A stretch of DNA of 64,000 nt from Grammothele lineata (Eukaryota > Basidiomycota > Agaricomycetes > Polyporales > Polyporaceae). How positions within the stretch are numbered: the stretch's first letter is position 1; the number at the start of each line of letters is the position of its first letter. The position numbers and the translations under genes were made by a program. The stretch covers positions 1 through 64,000 of the forward strand of contig NDFF03000041.1 of assembly GCA_002150815.3 (NCBI GenBank). Reading direction: 5' to 3'. The notes under the pieces were generated by a model that was not told the origin of the DNA, searched no databases, and was given only the letters and a program-made list of their open reading frames with translations. Shown in pieces: positions 46,842 to 58,080 of the stretch.

Positions 46842-48559
46842 TGAAAGGTCTTGTGTGGCGCTAGGTGGGTGGACTGAACAGAGAGTGGTCGGGTCCCTAT
46901 TGTCGTCGGAGGGGTAATAACATCGCCGTACCGGGCCGAGCACTGTCGCACTGTCTCGATCACGTGGTCTAGGTGGTCGGGAGGAAAGCTTTCGAGTTCG
47001 AGTTATCATCGTGCAATGACATCTCTGATACAATAAAAATGAGATTTTCTGAGAACAGAAGCTCAGGTATACATGAATGTACCTTGAGGGGCGATCTATC
47101 ATTCCAGTAAGGATACTGTCTATTCAGCACCGTGACTAAAACTGCTAGCCCCGCACCGTGGAACAGCTCAATACATTTGCTATGTCACGTCCTTTAGCGT
47201 CGGCCTGTGTTCAATCACTCCATCTATGAGAGTGGCAAGCTTTCTGTTTTTTTAACTGTGGCAATGACTGGTGAGAAAAGGGTCTCGATATCACGTTCCG
47301 TGAAGATATCCAGCGTTGCCTCGGGCTGGGGTGAACGCGATAGCGGAGGTCTGCAGACCGTCATCGTTTATTTCTCAGTTCTACCTCTTTCATCGTTTGC
47401 AAGTAATATGACAAGGATGAACGAGTCACAACCATAGGCGTACATTCCGCATACCGCCAAGGCTGACGAAATACGTGATGCTACCTGACGTTTCGATTAA
47501 CGCCTTCGGAAGAACAGTCACAGGCTGAGTGGGTTGAGATAGAAATCAATGGGCTTCAGGAATTCAGGAAATTAATATAGCGACAGTCGAGATGCCGTTC
47601 ACACTAAGACGTGCCGGTGGAAGGATCTCCAGGTAAGAAGTCAGCATTAAAAGTGTGGAACGCGCGACGGAAAGCTCGCGCTAGGAGAAGAAATGTGAGA
47701 GAAGCACGAAAATTGGGAATGACGTTGGGAAGAGAGAACATACCATATGTTTGACATGATACTAGACCACTCCTCTGCGAGCCACGCCGTCGCGACGCGC
47801 ATTCACTTTTCGAAGGACGCGTCGGGATATCCCGAAGGATCAGTCTCCTAACTTCCAAGGAATCCAGGCGACGGAGGGCACACGGTACCGGTTGCGCAGA
47901 TGAACACTCTACATGTATCGAGCTTTCCTGTACACTCCTGGCACCACAGATGGTGGGGATCCATCCACTCCACTAGACGGATCCTTGCCGCCTCATACCT
48001 GACGCCCGTAATGTAATGCCCATATATATACCCACGACAATGTCGCGCACGGTAAAGGTTGCTCTGAAGCCGAATTGCTATGACCAATTTGCTGGCGCCC
48101 CAGCCAGAGACGACACGCCTAGAGGGTGCAGCTCACAGGCTGCTGCGTGCGATGCTCCCAACGAGAGCGCGATGTCGAAGTGAGACACCCCAGCGGTTGT
48201 TCCCCATCGATGTCGATAAAGGTGTACCAGAATGGCACGGCGTGCGAGAATGAGCATTGCGAGTTATCGCATCCTTCACCAAACGCCTAACCTCGAAACC
48301 GCTGCGCGTCGTGACACCGACAACTTGACAGAGCACCTGGCACGCCGGCGCATGATGAGGTATGACGCGCCCGCAACGGTCATCTAAACAGAGGGTCGTA
48401 AAGCTCAAGGGAGACTCACACGAGGCGGCACAACTGACATCATCTCTCACAACAACGTCCTGCACATCCAGGATGCCGTGGAAGAGGATGAGGTCCACAC
48501 CAGCCTGGTCCGCGACCCGCTCTGCACGGTCCTAACCGTCTACGCTATTGCCCAATGCT
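46842..48559. other. Spacer between B2 and duplicated segment D1
   Basis: B2 promoter side. A TATATATA run near 48023 and short minus-strand frames (47604-48087) might belong to an unrecognised gene, but no consistent exon chain was found. Confidence 0.35.
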
Positions 48560-49400
48560 GAACTTAGTTGAGATGGTGAGCGAGCGGCAACGGCTCCTTA
48601 CGCCGTGCCGGGAGAATGCTGAGTGCGTTGGTGGGCATATGGCAAACGTTCCTCAGCGTAGATGTGATTGAAACGGAGAGGCCAGGACGGAAAAGGGGGG
48701 ATATAGAGGTGGCATCAATGTAAGATGGCGTAAATCGAGACTCACCGGAAAACGCTAACACGGGATAGGATGAGACGAGCGCAGTTGCACTCTGGGAAAG
48801 ACACGATAGTGAGCGTAGCATCTGTAGATTAAGGCAATGAAAATGACCACGTATCGTGTCCCGTATCCTAGCCACATCGCTTCTATCCAGCTCCTGAGAG
48901 CGGGAAAATATTACCGGAGTAGCTGAACAGCTCGCATGGAAGACGCAAGATGCGGCAATAAAAGAGCGAGGGAGACGTTGTGGAGGGCAAAAGCAAGCGA
49001 GGGAGAATACCTCCGAGCTGGTGCTTTGAGGTCGGGTCAACACTTCACTTTGAACCTCCGCAAGCGAGGAATTTGCCGTTGAGGATGTCTTGGTACGGCA
49101 TGCCAGGCAATGAGGGGGCGTAGACGTTGCGACCTTGGGGCGGTCGAAGGGAGAGCCCAGCAGGTACGATGGATCGCGGAGCCATACACACGGAGCAGCG
49201 TCCGTCGAGCGAGGAGTATTGAGCTCGGGTGAGGTCTCAAGATCTCAGCTGAGTAAAAGACAGAGGCGAGTGCATGGAAAAAAGGTGGGAAGGGACGGCG
49301 TTGCGCCCCGGCCACGCGAGCCTACGCCCAGGGGCGCTTGGGCGCTTGATGATCGGTAATGCATCAATCCGAAGTACATCTGAGCGTTGCGGCATTTGGA
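48560..49400 (-). repeat. Duplicated segment D1 (3' of A6)
   Basis: About 0.8 kb related to 51450-52230. Shared blocks include GATAGGATGAGACGAG, GCATCTGTAGATT, AGATGGCGT..ATCGAGACTCACC and GAGCTGGTGCTT. Minus-strand reading suggests a possible exon (..VARIRDTIRGHFH..) with a GTGAGT donor, matching ..IARKRDTIRSRLH.. in D2. Elsewhere frames do not agree between copies, so it may be a dead gene or a noncoding part. Confidence 0.6.
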
Positions 49401-49644
49401 GACGCTAGCTCCTCGTTCGGTGATTATCTCGCAAGCCGCATGCTCGTTTCCACACGTCGCATGACTCAGATCTTAGCTCTGAAGCCCAACACTCCCGTCT
49501 TTCGGGTAACGGGTAAGTATTCAACTGCCCGTACCACTGCGAGCCTCAGTGAGCTTGAATGCGACGACGGAGATCTGCCAGTGGCCGGCCCAAATCCTCG
49601 TGCTCGACCTTCCCGGATAGAGACTGGATTGTCCAGCAAACCGA

Positions 49645-51275
49645 CTAATAGTACAAAGAATCCAACATGAAGTCATTGGCAAGGGGGGATTTAAATCTGA
49701 CATTATGACGATGCGGCGGAACGCTGTTAATGTATGAGATCAGAGAGTGCAGAGCATATAACAGAAAGCTCTTACCATGGCACATATACAGAAGATGGAA
49801 CTAGTCAAAGAGGTACAGCGTAGGTAGTGGAGGGGGCTACGGAGATGATATCAGGACACAAGATTGATCACGATGTACTCGGAGAACGCACCATAATTTG
49901 GACATTATTCTGTTTCATCCATTCCCGAGCGAATTGCTCACGTTTGGCAAGCACTGATGGGTAACACTCCCTCATTTTACGAAGAACGCACCCCGTGGCT
50001 GGCATCCACGCGTAAGCCAAGGAACGCAAGGAAAATGAGTAGAAGATTCTTACGATATTCATCGCGGGGATATTCCCACTGGATATACCGCACTTTCCTA
50101 AATGCGCTCGACTCTCGCAGACTGCGAGGGAACCACCGATCGGCATATGCTTCGGCATGCTTGTCGAAAGGAAGGTCGGGCTGCTTTCCACCAGCGCTCA
50201 CGATTGCCAATCTACACGGGAGCAACCAGGCGGCATTTTCATCGTCTGGCTCGGGTTTGTAGCTCCCGGGAATCTTGATGAGGGTCGGACTGTCGATGGC
50301 CCGACATCTTTCGAAGTATAGGCAAGCGGCGTCAATCGATGACAGCCCACGGAGCTCGCTTTGGGGGAGGTGGTAGCCCTCGAGGCAAAGACGGCCGACC
50401 ATGCTCCTTGTGAAGACAAAGCCAGCAACATAAGCGTCAGCAGTTAGCTCGCAATCTCGCGGGACACGGGTGGGAGGGGTAGGTCGATAACTCGGGTTCG
50501 GTGAGGGGTCTGGGACAGGTGAAGGTGATTTCTCAGCAGCTTGTACCGGTAACGCGTCTTGACTTTGAATGACGGACGGGTCGGGTGCTTTCGAGGATGG
50601 TCCGGGAGCGGGAGATGTTGGTGGCTGTTGAGCTGTTGACTGCTGTTCCGTGTACAAATGGATGGGTGTAAGTCATAAGCACCCTTTTGACACGAGAAGT
50701 AACATGTCGCCCACCTGCTCCTGCTCAAGCATAAATGCGTCCCTAACCTCCTTCAGCCGTGAACTCGCAGCTTCAAACACGTCGGAATATCCACCCTCAA
50801 GCCTAGCAGAAAGAAGCACTAAATGACACCGAAGCATGACGTGGGTGGTCAAGGCACTTACTCCCGCTGCGGAAAGAGTCAGACAGCAGAAAACGCAATA
50901 TTTGAGATGGAAAACATACCATAAGATCTGCACAAGCGTGCAAGCCTTCATAGACATTCTGCAGTTCCTTCCATGGGTCTCCAAGGGGTTCGCCGTGGTT
51001 GAACGAGGGGCTACACAAAGGTATGCTGAGTATACGGCCTACTTCGCTAAAGTAGAGAATCACTCACAGAGAGGCTGTAGATTTTACGTTTACCTTCTGC
51101 TTCTTCCTCGAACGAGGGTTTCGCGCTCGGGTGGTTGTGGTGGCTGCTGCCTTGGGCGGCGCGGGGCTGTCACCAGGGTTATCTGGCATAAGCAGACTAA
51201 GAGAGAATGAGATTGCAAATGAGCTTACGCTAGGTTTTCGGCTTCACGAGCGCGCTTCCTCGTTGTCACCGGCAT
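49645..51275 (-). CDS. Family A member A6, about 392 residues
   Basis: Exons 51275-51229 (47 nt, MPVTTRKRAREAE), 51166-51068 (PRSRKKQKVNV), 51010-50920 (GDPWKELQ), micro-exon CGGGA 50866-50862, 50802-50715 (SSRLKEVRDAFMLE), 50639-50054, 49998-49892 and 49800-49645; phases agree. The core is ADAYVAGFVFTRSMVGRLC, CLYFERCRAIDSPTLIKI, AAWLLPCRLAIV, LPFDKHAEAYADRWFPR, LRESSAFRKVRYIQ and TGCVLRKMREC. The terminal exon may itself be spliced after its first 25 nt, since A7 keeps the same GTAAGAG sequence there. A6 and A7, with D1 and D2, form a tandem pair of about 3 kb units. Confidence 0.75.
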
Positions 51276-51449
51276 TCTGTGTGAGGGATGCAAGAATGAA
51301 TCGAAGACGCTTCCAAGTCGACAAAGTTTCAAGTTGAACTGAGTCGGCGTTTAACACCGTTGTTCGGGATTCAAACTCCGCTATGGCTCAGCGTCCTAAT
51401 CTTATCTGTCTTCTTAAAGGAGGCGCTTATTCTCGGGCGTCGCACTCAG

Positions 51450-52230
51450 CCGCGTTGCAGCGGCAAACGTACATAACTCAGCGTAAACGTGTTTACAACG
51501 GGAGAGACCGGGATGGAAAGAAGAGGATAGGCATGTAGCCTCAACGTAAGATGGCGTTGATCGAGACTCACCAGAAAACGCCAACATGGAATAGGATGAG
51601 ACGAGGGCAGCTGCACTCTAAAAAGATAGGATAACTTGAATGGGCGCACGGCATCTGTAGATTGATGCGATGGAGACGACTACGTATCGTGTCTCGTTTC
51701 CTAGCTATATCATGTCTATCCATGTCCGGAGCGCGGAAAACTACTACCAGAGTAGCTGAGTAGCTTACATGGAATGCGGACAGTAGAGGAGCGAGAGAGA
51801 CGTTGCGGAGGGCAAAAGTGACTCAACGAGGGAGGATACCATCGAGCTGGTGCTTCGAGCTCGGTTCGACACTTTACTTCGAGCATCCGCGAGCGAACAA
51901 CTTATTATTGAAGGCGTGGTGGTATATCTTGGTATGATATGCTGAGCAATGGGCGAACGCAGAGGTAGTTGCCTTGAGGCCACCGAAAGGAAGAGCCCAA
52001 TAGGTACGATAGATCGTGGAGCGATCCACGCCAATCAGTGTGCATCGAACGATGAGTGGTGGACCCAGGCGAAGTCTCGTTATCTCAAGAGTAGAAGACA
52101 GGTGAGTACGTGGAAAAAGGTTAGAAGGGACAGGACGTGTGCCGTGCATGTGCGGCAGCGTGAGCGATTGGGCGCTTAAGCATCAGTAAATCTACCCGGC
52201 CGTTCTGCACAAGTTCTGCACGTGAGCGAG
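51450..52230 (-). repeat. Duplicated segment D2 (3' of A7)
   Basis: Copy of D1 in the same orientation and the same position relative to its family A gene. Frequent substitutions and small indels. Confidence 0.6.
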
Positions 52231-52474
52231 CCTTCGTGAATGCCTGAATGCGACGAACGTGGAGATCTGGCCGGAGACCCGCTGTCTCGATCTTCGTGAA
52301 GAAATGACCACATATTAACTAGATTGTCCAGCAAACAGACTAAGAAGACAGAGAATCCAACATAGCGCTATTAAACAACTGGGATAGATCCAATATTGCG
52401 AAGATGCAACGAGAGGCTGCCAGCCTTTAATGCACAAACTTGTTAAAAAGAGTGTAGGGCGTATCATGGAGCTC

Positions 52475-54505
52475 TTACCATGACACATACGACAGAAGAC
52501 AACGCTAGTCAAAAACGTAGAGTGTAGGTAGTGGAGGAGGCTTCAAAGACAATGTTAGGAAATGTGATGAATCGTAGTGCGAACAACACACCATGTGTTT
52601 GGTGCCATTCTGAATCAGCCATTTCTGGGCCTGCCGCTCACGCTCGGCACGTACTGCTGGGCGGTACTCCCTCATTTTCCGAAGAACGCACCCCGTTGCT
52701 GGAACACCCAAATATGAGCCAAGAGGAATAGGGAAGCTTAGTAGAAAACTTATGCTCACCATCCCCATCGCGAGGATACTCGCATTGTACATACCGCACC
52801 CTTCTGAATGCGTCCGATTCTCTCAGGCAGCGGGGGAACCACACATCAGCATAAGCCTGAGCGTCCCTGTTAAAAGGTAAGTCGGGCGGCTTTCCACCAG
52901 CATTGACGAACGCGATTCTGCACGGAAGCAGATAGGCGATGTGGTAGAGCCGTAGGCTCTACTCGCGCTCGCGACCAAGTGCGAAGCGCCCAACACCGCC
53001 ACTGCCGCATGTATACCGTCCGCCGTGCTCGTCCCGCTACTATAGTTCTACCTAGCGCTCCTTAGATCTACGTTTCCTTGTTTCTATTTACTTACGCTCG
53101 TTTACTTATTAGTTCAGCCACTGTCACGGCACGTTACTATATTCCGACTACACGCGACTGCGTCTCGCGCGTCACGTCTCAGCCTCCGTGAAGTACTATA
53201 CAGTTCCTACTATAGAGTTCATCCCGATCCGGACTGAGAAGGGCGCGCCCGCCGTCCGACGTGTAGACAGATTAGGCAATCCCGTTGTATTCAGCACGCT
53301 ACGCTACTACATCCGACTACTAGACATCGAATCCACCCTCTCATCAGCTGTCTACCTGCCTCGCACTCGACTCAGCGTTCGACACGCGCCCGAGAATTCT
53401 GTCTACGGAAGATACGAGTCAAAACTCTCTTCTACGACAGCGACTTCGTCGACATCCGGTGCATCTGTATGAGATATTGGGATGGGTATGAGGGTAGGAC
53501 AGTCGATAGGGCTACATCTTTCAAAGAACAGAGTAGCCATGTCGATCGGTCCATAAGTATCGAGTTCACTTTGGGGACGTTCGTAGCCCTCTATGCAAAG
53601 ACGGCCTACCAAGCACCTTGTAAGGACGAATCCAGCTATGAAGGCGTCGACGTCACGAGATCTCCTAGAGGGAGGAGGTCGTGCGAAAATGTCGAGAGGG
53701 GAAGGAGGGGTAGGCTGAGTAATGGAAGGAGGTGGAGGCACAGTCGGATTTTCGACAGCTTGTCCTGAAAGCTCGTTATAATTCCGAGTGGCGGGCGGAT
53801 TCTGTGCTTCCGAAATTGGCGCTACAGAAGAGAGTGGGCCTGGTAGGCCCTGATTTTGCATTGGCGACTCAGGCTGCTCGTGTACGAAGGCATATGTGTA
53901 GTTCATTAGAACCATTAAATACACCTGAAGGCCAAGTTATTCACCTTCTCAAGAAGGAGAGCGCTCCTGATCTCTTTCAGCCGCAAGCTCGCTGATTCGA
54001 TCGCATCAGCGTATCCGCCCTCCAAGCTAGTCATGGGGAAAGAAGTGCTTAACGAGACCGAGGCACAACGCGGGTGGTCAACATACTTACTGTCGCTGAG
54101 GGAAGGGTCAGACAGCAGAGACGCAGTACTTGATATGAGAACATGCCATGAGATTCGCACAATCCTGCAACGCTTCATAAACGTTTTGTAGTTCGTTCAG
54201 TGGCTCTCCTAGGGGACGAGCCTTGAACGAGGGGCTACACGAAGACACGATAAGTCTACTATATCCCATGCGATAGAACAAATTTGCTCACAGAGCAACC
54301 GAGGATTCCATGTTGACCTTCCTCTTCTTCCTTGAGCGAGGGTCTCGCGCTCGAGTGGTACTAGTGGCCGGCGCCGTTATCTTCTCGGAGGGCACGACGC
54401 TGCGAGACACGTCTCCGATTGAAGATTCAGAGAAGACAATGGAAGATTACAAGCTTACCTTGTTCTGTCAGCTTCTCGAGCCCGTTTCCTCGTTGTAACC
54501 GGCAT
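52475..54505 (-). pseudogene. A7: family A gene split by a solo LTR
   Basis: Exons 54505-54459 (47 nt, MPVTTRKRAREAD), 54399-54292 (PRSRKKRKVNM), 54234-54147 (GEPLNELQ), micro-exon CGACA 54095-54091, 54026-53945, a large exon from 53876, 52698-52592 (TGCVLRKMREYR) and 52504-52475. The intron after the third exon starts with GC (GCATGT), a GC-AG type. The large exon (DAFIAGFVLTRCLVGRLC, FFERCSPIDCP) is interrupted at 52940-53439 by a 500-bp insertion and resumes at YLLPCRIAF and ADVWFPRCLRES. Apart from the insertion the frame is undamaged, so inactivation is recent. As it stands translation stops inside the insertion. Confidence 0.8.
52940..53439. mobile_element. Solo LTR, 500 bp, inside A7
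   Basis: The insertion begins TGTGGTAGAG and ends CTTCTACGACA, so it has TG...CA ends within imperfect short inverted repeats (TGT[G/C]GTAGA). GCGA flanks both sides (52936-52939 and 53440-53443), a 4-bp target duplication. No primer site, polypurine tract or coding region is present, as expected after LTR-LTR recombination. It does not resemble the Copia LTR at 182-404. Confidence 0.75.
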
Positions 54506-54654
54506 TCTGTGCGAGGGGCTCAAGGGGTCGGAGGTGCAAGGTGAACCCAGCGTTCAACATGATCGTTCAGTCAGTATATAAACTCCGCTGAGCTCCTGAG
54601 CGCCATTGAATCTTAGCGCGCATGTTGAAGTCTATTTGTTGACACTCCGCAGAA

Positions 54655-55260
54655 TACGCGTGAATCATTCATTCTCGAGCCACTTGCTCACGTTCGACGC
54701 GCACTTCTGTGCGGTAAGCCCTCATTTTCCGGAAATCGCATCGCATCGCTGGCACGCCAGGCGCGATCAAGTCACCCTCAAAAGAAGTAAGTCCACTAGC
54801 TACAAATCACTGTCCTCTAGTACGCGGGGGTATTGGCGCCGTTTGCCATACTACATTCTCCTGAACGCAGAACTGAAGTTGCGTACACGGCGTGGAGACC
54901 ACTGATTAGTAGGTGTTTCCGCATCCTTGTTCAAGGGCGGGCTGGGCGACTGCTGACCAGCGCTTAGAAGCACTACTGCACGGCTCCAGTAGCTGGCAGG
55001 AGACGTCAACTTGACAGCAGTCGGTGTGTGCTCGTAATGTGCTCGAACGAGTATAAGCACAGACCTATCGCAAGAGTAACATCTTTCAAAGTGCATGATG
55101 GCGAGTCCGACCTACCTAGCCCGTCCGAGCTTGCTTTACTAGACGCAGTGGTAGCTCTCGAAGCAAAGATGCACGGCGGTGTTTGCTATGTGAACAAAGG
55201 CTTCAACATAGGGCCGCGTCAACGGGTATTCCGGGTCGTGGAGGAATAGGTCCTGCACAA
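54655..55260 (-). pseudogene. A8: 3' fragment of a family A gene
   Basis: Only remains of the two large 3' exons are seen. One frame gives YVEAFVHIANTAVHLCFESY (compare the GFVF..RLC block), then AIMHFERCYS and SPRRVRNFSSAF (compare WFPRRLRES). A later piece has DFRKMRAYRTEVRVEREQVARE followed by a stop. In-frame stops and shifts separate them. No 5' cassette precedes it; A9's 3' flank lies there instead. Confidence 0.7.
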
Positions 55261-55647
55261 AGGAGTATTGGGGAAGAAGGAATCATTGGATGAGTAGGCC
55301 AGCGTGGAGTCAAGAGCCTGAACCATATACAATCAACTCATCGACAACTCCGTTCGATGGTCGCTCGTTCTAGGGACAACGAGTGATTGAGCAGTGAGAC
55401 AACTAATGGTACAAAAGTCCAACAAAGCAGTATTGACACAAGAGATGGCTGAGATGCTATGATTCTGAGATGCGGCGGAAAGCTGTTTGTATATTAACAG
55501 TCAACAGTCACATTCAAGGGCACAGGGAAACACGCTTACACGACACGTAAGACGAGATAAAACTAGTCGACTAGGTAGACGGTTGGAAGTCGAGGTGGCT
55601 AAATACAACATGAATACGAAGAATATGAGCTAACCCAAGACACGCAC

Positions 55648-57052
55648 CATTATTGCAACATTATTCTGTACCATCCGTCTGCGTGCGGACTGCTCGCGCC
55701 CGACACGAACTTTTTTGGGGTACTCGCTCATCTTCCTGAGAACACAATCGAAGACTGAACGTTCGGACGTGAGTCAAGCGTCTTGCGCGGAAGCATCTGG
55801 TACTGACCATTCTGATCGCTTGGATACTTGCATTGAATATACTGCGTCCTCCTAAATGCTTCCGACTCCCGAAGAAGACGTGGGAACCACTCTTCCGCAT
55901 ACGCCTCTGCGTCCTTATCGAAGGGTCAATCGGGCTGCTTCTGGTCACTGGTGACGGTTGCTACCTTGCATGGAAGGACCTAGGTTACACTGTCGATATC
56001 TGGTTCGTGTTTGTAATGCACTGGAATCGGTATGAGGTTGGGGCTGTCGATAGGCCGACGACCTTCGAAGTGCATGGCAGCGAGGTCGATCGGTCCACAT
56101 TCGTCGAGGTCGCGTTGGGTGAAGTTGTAGGCGTCTAAACAGAGGCGTGCAACTACGCTTCTAGTGAAAACGAACCCAGCGATGTAAACCCGAGCTGGCA
56201 TTCCTATGGGTTTAGGTATGGGATGCATGACAATGTCGTCAACTGCGGGTCGTCCGCTACGCGGATTGCTAGGACACGGCGGGGGAGCGACATTGTGTGG
56301 ACAATTTGACTTGGCGCCGTAGGTCTTGAGACGTTCGAAGAGCGGGCATGTTCGTGGTTCTGAGCGACAGGAGTATCGACCACCTGAGACGATGGAGCTG
56401 AGGAAGGGAGTGCTAGGAGGAGGTGAGCCGCTAGCGAGTTGTCCGTGGGCGACACGTTCTTCCATATAACAAGTTGTCAGTATGTTTACCAGAAGGAGGA
56501 GAGAAACTTACCAGTTTATGCCAGAGCACCCCACGGACCTTTCCTAGACGCAAGCTTGCTGATTCAATTGTGTCCGCGTGTCGCCTCTCCAAAGTGGAGA
56601 AACGGAACGGTCAGAGTTGCGGGTATAATAGTCCGGTGGCCAGAGTACTCACTTACGCTGTCAACGCAATCAGTTGGTGGGAACAGCGAGCATCAACTAT
56701 TGACGTACAAGGTGGTTCGCACAATCCCGCAAGACTTCATAAATGGCCTTGAGCTCCTCCAACGGATCGCCGACGGGCCGATTTCTGAAGCAGCGGCTAG
56801 CGGCACACATTATGGTCTAAGAGACAACGATGGACACAGAATGTGCTCACATATTATCTACAGATTGCATGTTTACCCTCCTCTTCTTCCTGGTTTGAGA
56901 AGCTTGTGTTCTACTCGTTGTGGCTACCGCGGCGAGAGGGTCCTGTGCGGGACTACAATAGTCAACGTGAGATCAGGACCCGGAGAACGTGCTATCTGGG
57001 CTTACGGTGCATTTTCCGCGACCCGAGCGCATTTTCTGGTAATCACTGACAT
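55648..57052 (-). pseudogene. A9: family A gene with nonsense codons in its core motifs
   Basis: Exons 57052-57006 (47 nt, MSVITRKCARVAE), 56952-56851 (TRKKRRVNM), 56784-56709 (GDPLEELK), micro-exon CGTAA 56657-56653, a coiled-coil exon, a large exon and 55754-55648 (FDCVLRKMSEY). The large exon is otherwise well kept (YIAGFVFTRSVVARLC, IDSPNLIPIPVHYK), but the Trp of the W-x-LPC motif is TAG (55980-55982) and the Leu of PDLPFD is TGA (55926-55928). The acceptor after the micro-exon also seems altered (ACTTTGG where sisters have a CTAG), which would break phase. No longer coding for a full product. Confidence 0.82.
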
Positions 57053-57299
57053 TTTGTCTGTGAGCGAAGAGATGAAGGAAGATGAAGGTGGCGGTGAAGG
57101 TCAAGGACGTGATTCGAACCATGATTCGGTCCGATCGCGAGTCGGCGCTTCTCGCGGACCGCGAAAGGCGCACGTGCCCGGAACCTCAAGCTCAAGTGAA
57201 GGTGTATTGCCTACCATAGGGCTCGGCCCTCAAGGGCAATAAACGAGGATACCAAAAAAAAAGTGAAGGTGTACGGTACGTGGCAGCAGATCCCTCCAG

Positions 57300-57809
57300 T
57301 GAGCATGTCTCAGTTTTCTCCTTGAAGCTTGGCCTACTATCCCGAACTGGTGGGATATAGTTTTTAGGACAAGCACGGCGACGTGAAGTGGTCAGGACAC
57401 TCACTTCCGCTGCGAACATGATCAGATGTTTAGACACACGTATAAAGCATGAGTAAAACATACCAGAATTTTACACATTCGCGCAACGTTTCATACACTA
57501 CCTGCAACTCTTTCACCGAATCTCCAAGGGGACGGTTCATCATGCTGGGGTGAGCGGCCCTTATGAGACCTTGGCGTTGCGAGTTCTACAATTTGACGAT
57601 GAATGAAACTCACATTGGCCTCACGCTCCCAGTATCTAACTTCCTCTTCTTTCTAGACTTAGTGTCTCGTGTCCGAGCGGCTGTACTTCTCGCGGCCAAA
57701 GGCCCGAAGCTACAACAACTGTACATTAGCGAAAATCAAACGCAGGTGAAGAAGCTTACAGTGTGCCTTCTGCTTCGCGAGCACGCTTGCGGGTGCCAAT
57801 GACCGCCAT
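57300..57809 (-). pseudogene. A10: 5' fragment of a family A gene
   Basis: Start exon 57809-57760 (50 nt, MAVIGTRKRAREAE), a basic exon (SRKKRKLDT), an exon with RPLGDSVKELQ, and micro-exon CGGAA 57409-57405. A base is missing before the donor of the third exon (VKF where sisters read xxLM), so the phase is lost. Beyond the micro-exon only a coiled-coil-like trace remains, and the gene is cut off near 57250, next to a run of nine A on the plus strand. The GTGAGTGTCCTGACCAC intron start is preserved. Confidence 0.75.
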
Positions 57810-58080
57810 TTCTTCACGCGAGAGGCAGTGGGATGGATTGCTCTAGAGTCAAGGGGGCAAATGGTGAAAGAGAGCGCTGAGCGCTGAACGGCCAATTGCG
57901 TCACGCGACGCACTGTCGGCGATCTGGATCTGGAGACAGAGACGCGCCGCACCAGGCTACCCCTTGCTTGAGAGGCATGGTGCCTCACGCCGTTCCCCCC
58001 CTACCCCCCACGCCTGCCCCGCTCAATCTCTATAACTCCCAGAACTATCATCCTGACATTCTAATGCACCTCTCGGCGTA
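57810..58080. other. Boundary between the family cluster and single-copy genes
   Basis: Divergent spacer of A10 (left) and MATH-BTB (right). No gene is seen. Confidence 0.4.

Noticed and set aside
1048..57409. TGACCAC motif as the intron branch point
   Set aside because: CTGAC fits a branch site, but in most copies it lies within about 15 nt of the donor, too near for lariat formation; better branch candidates exist close to the acceptors.
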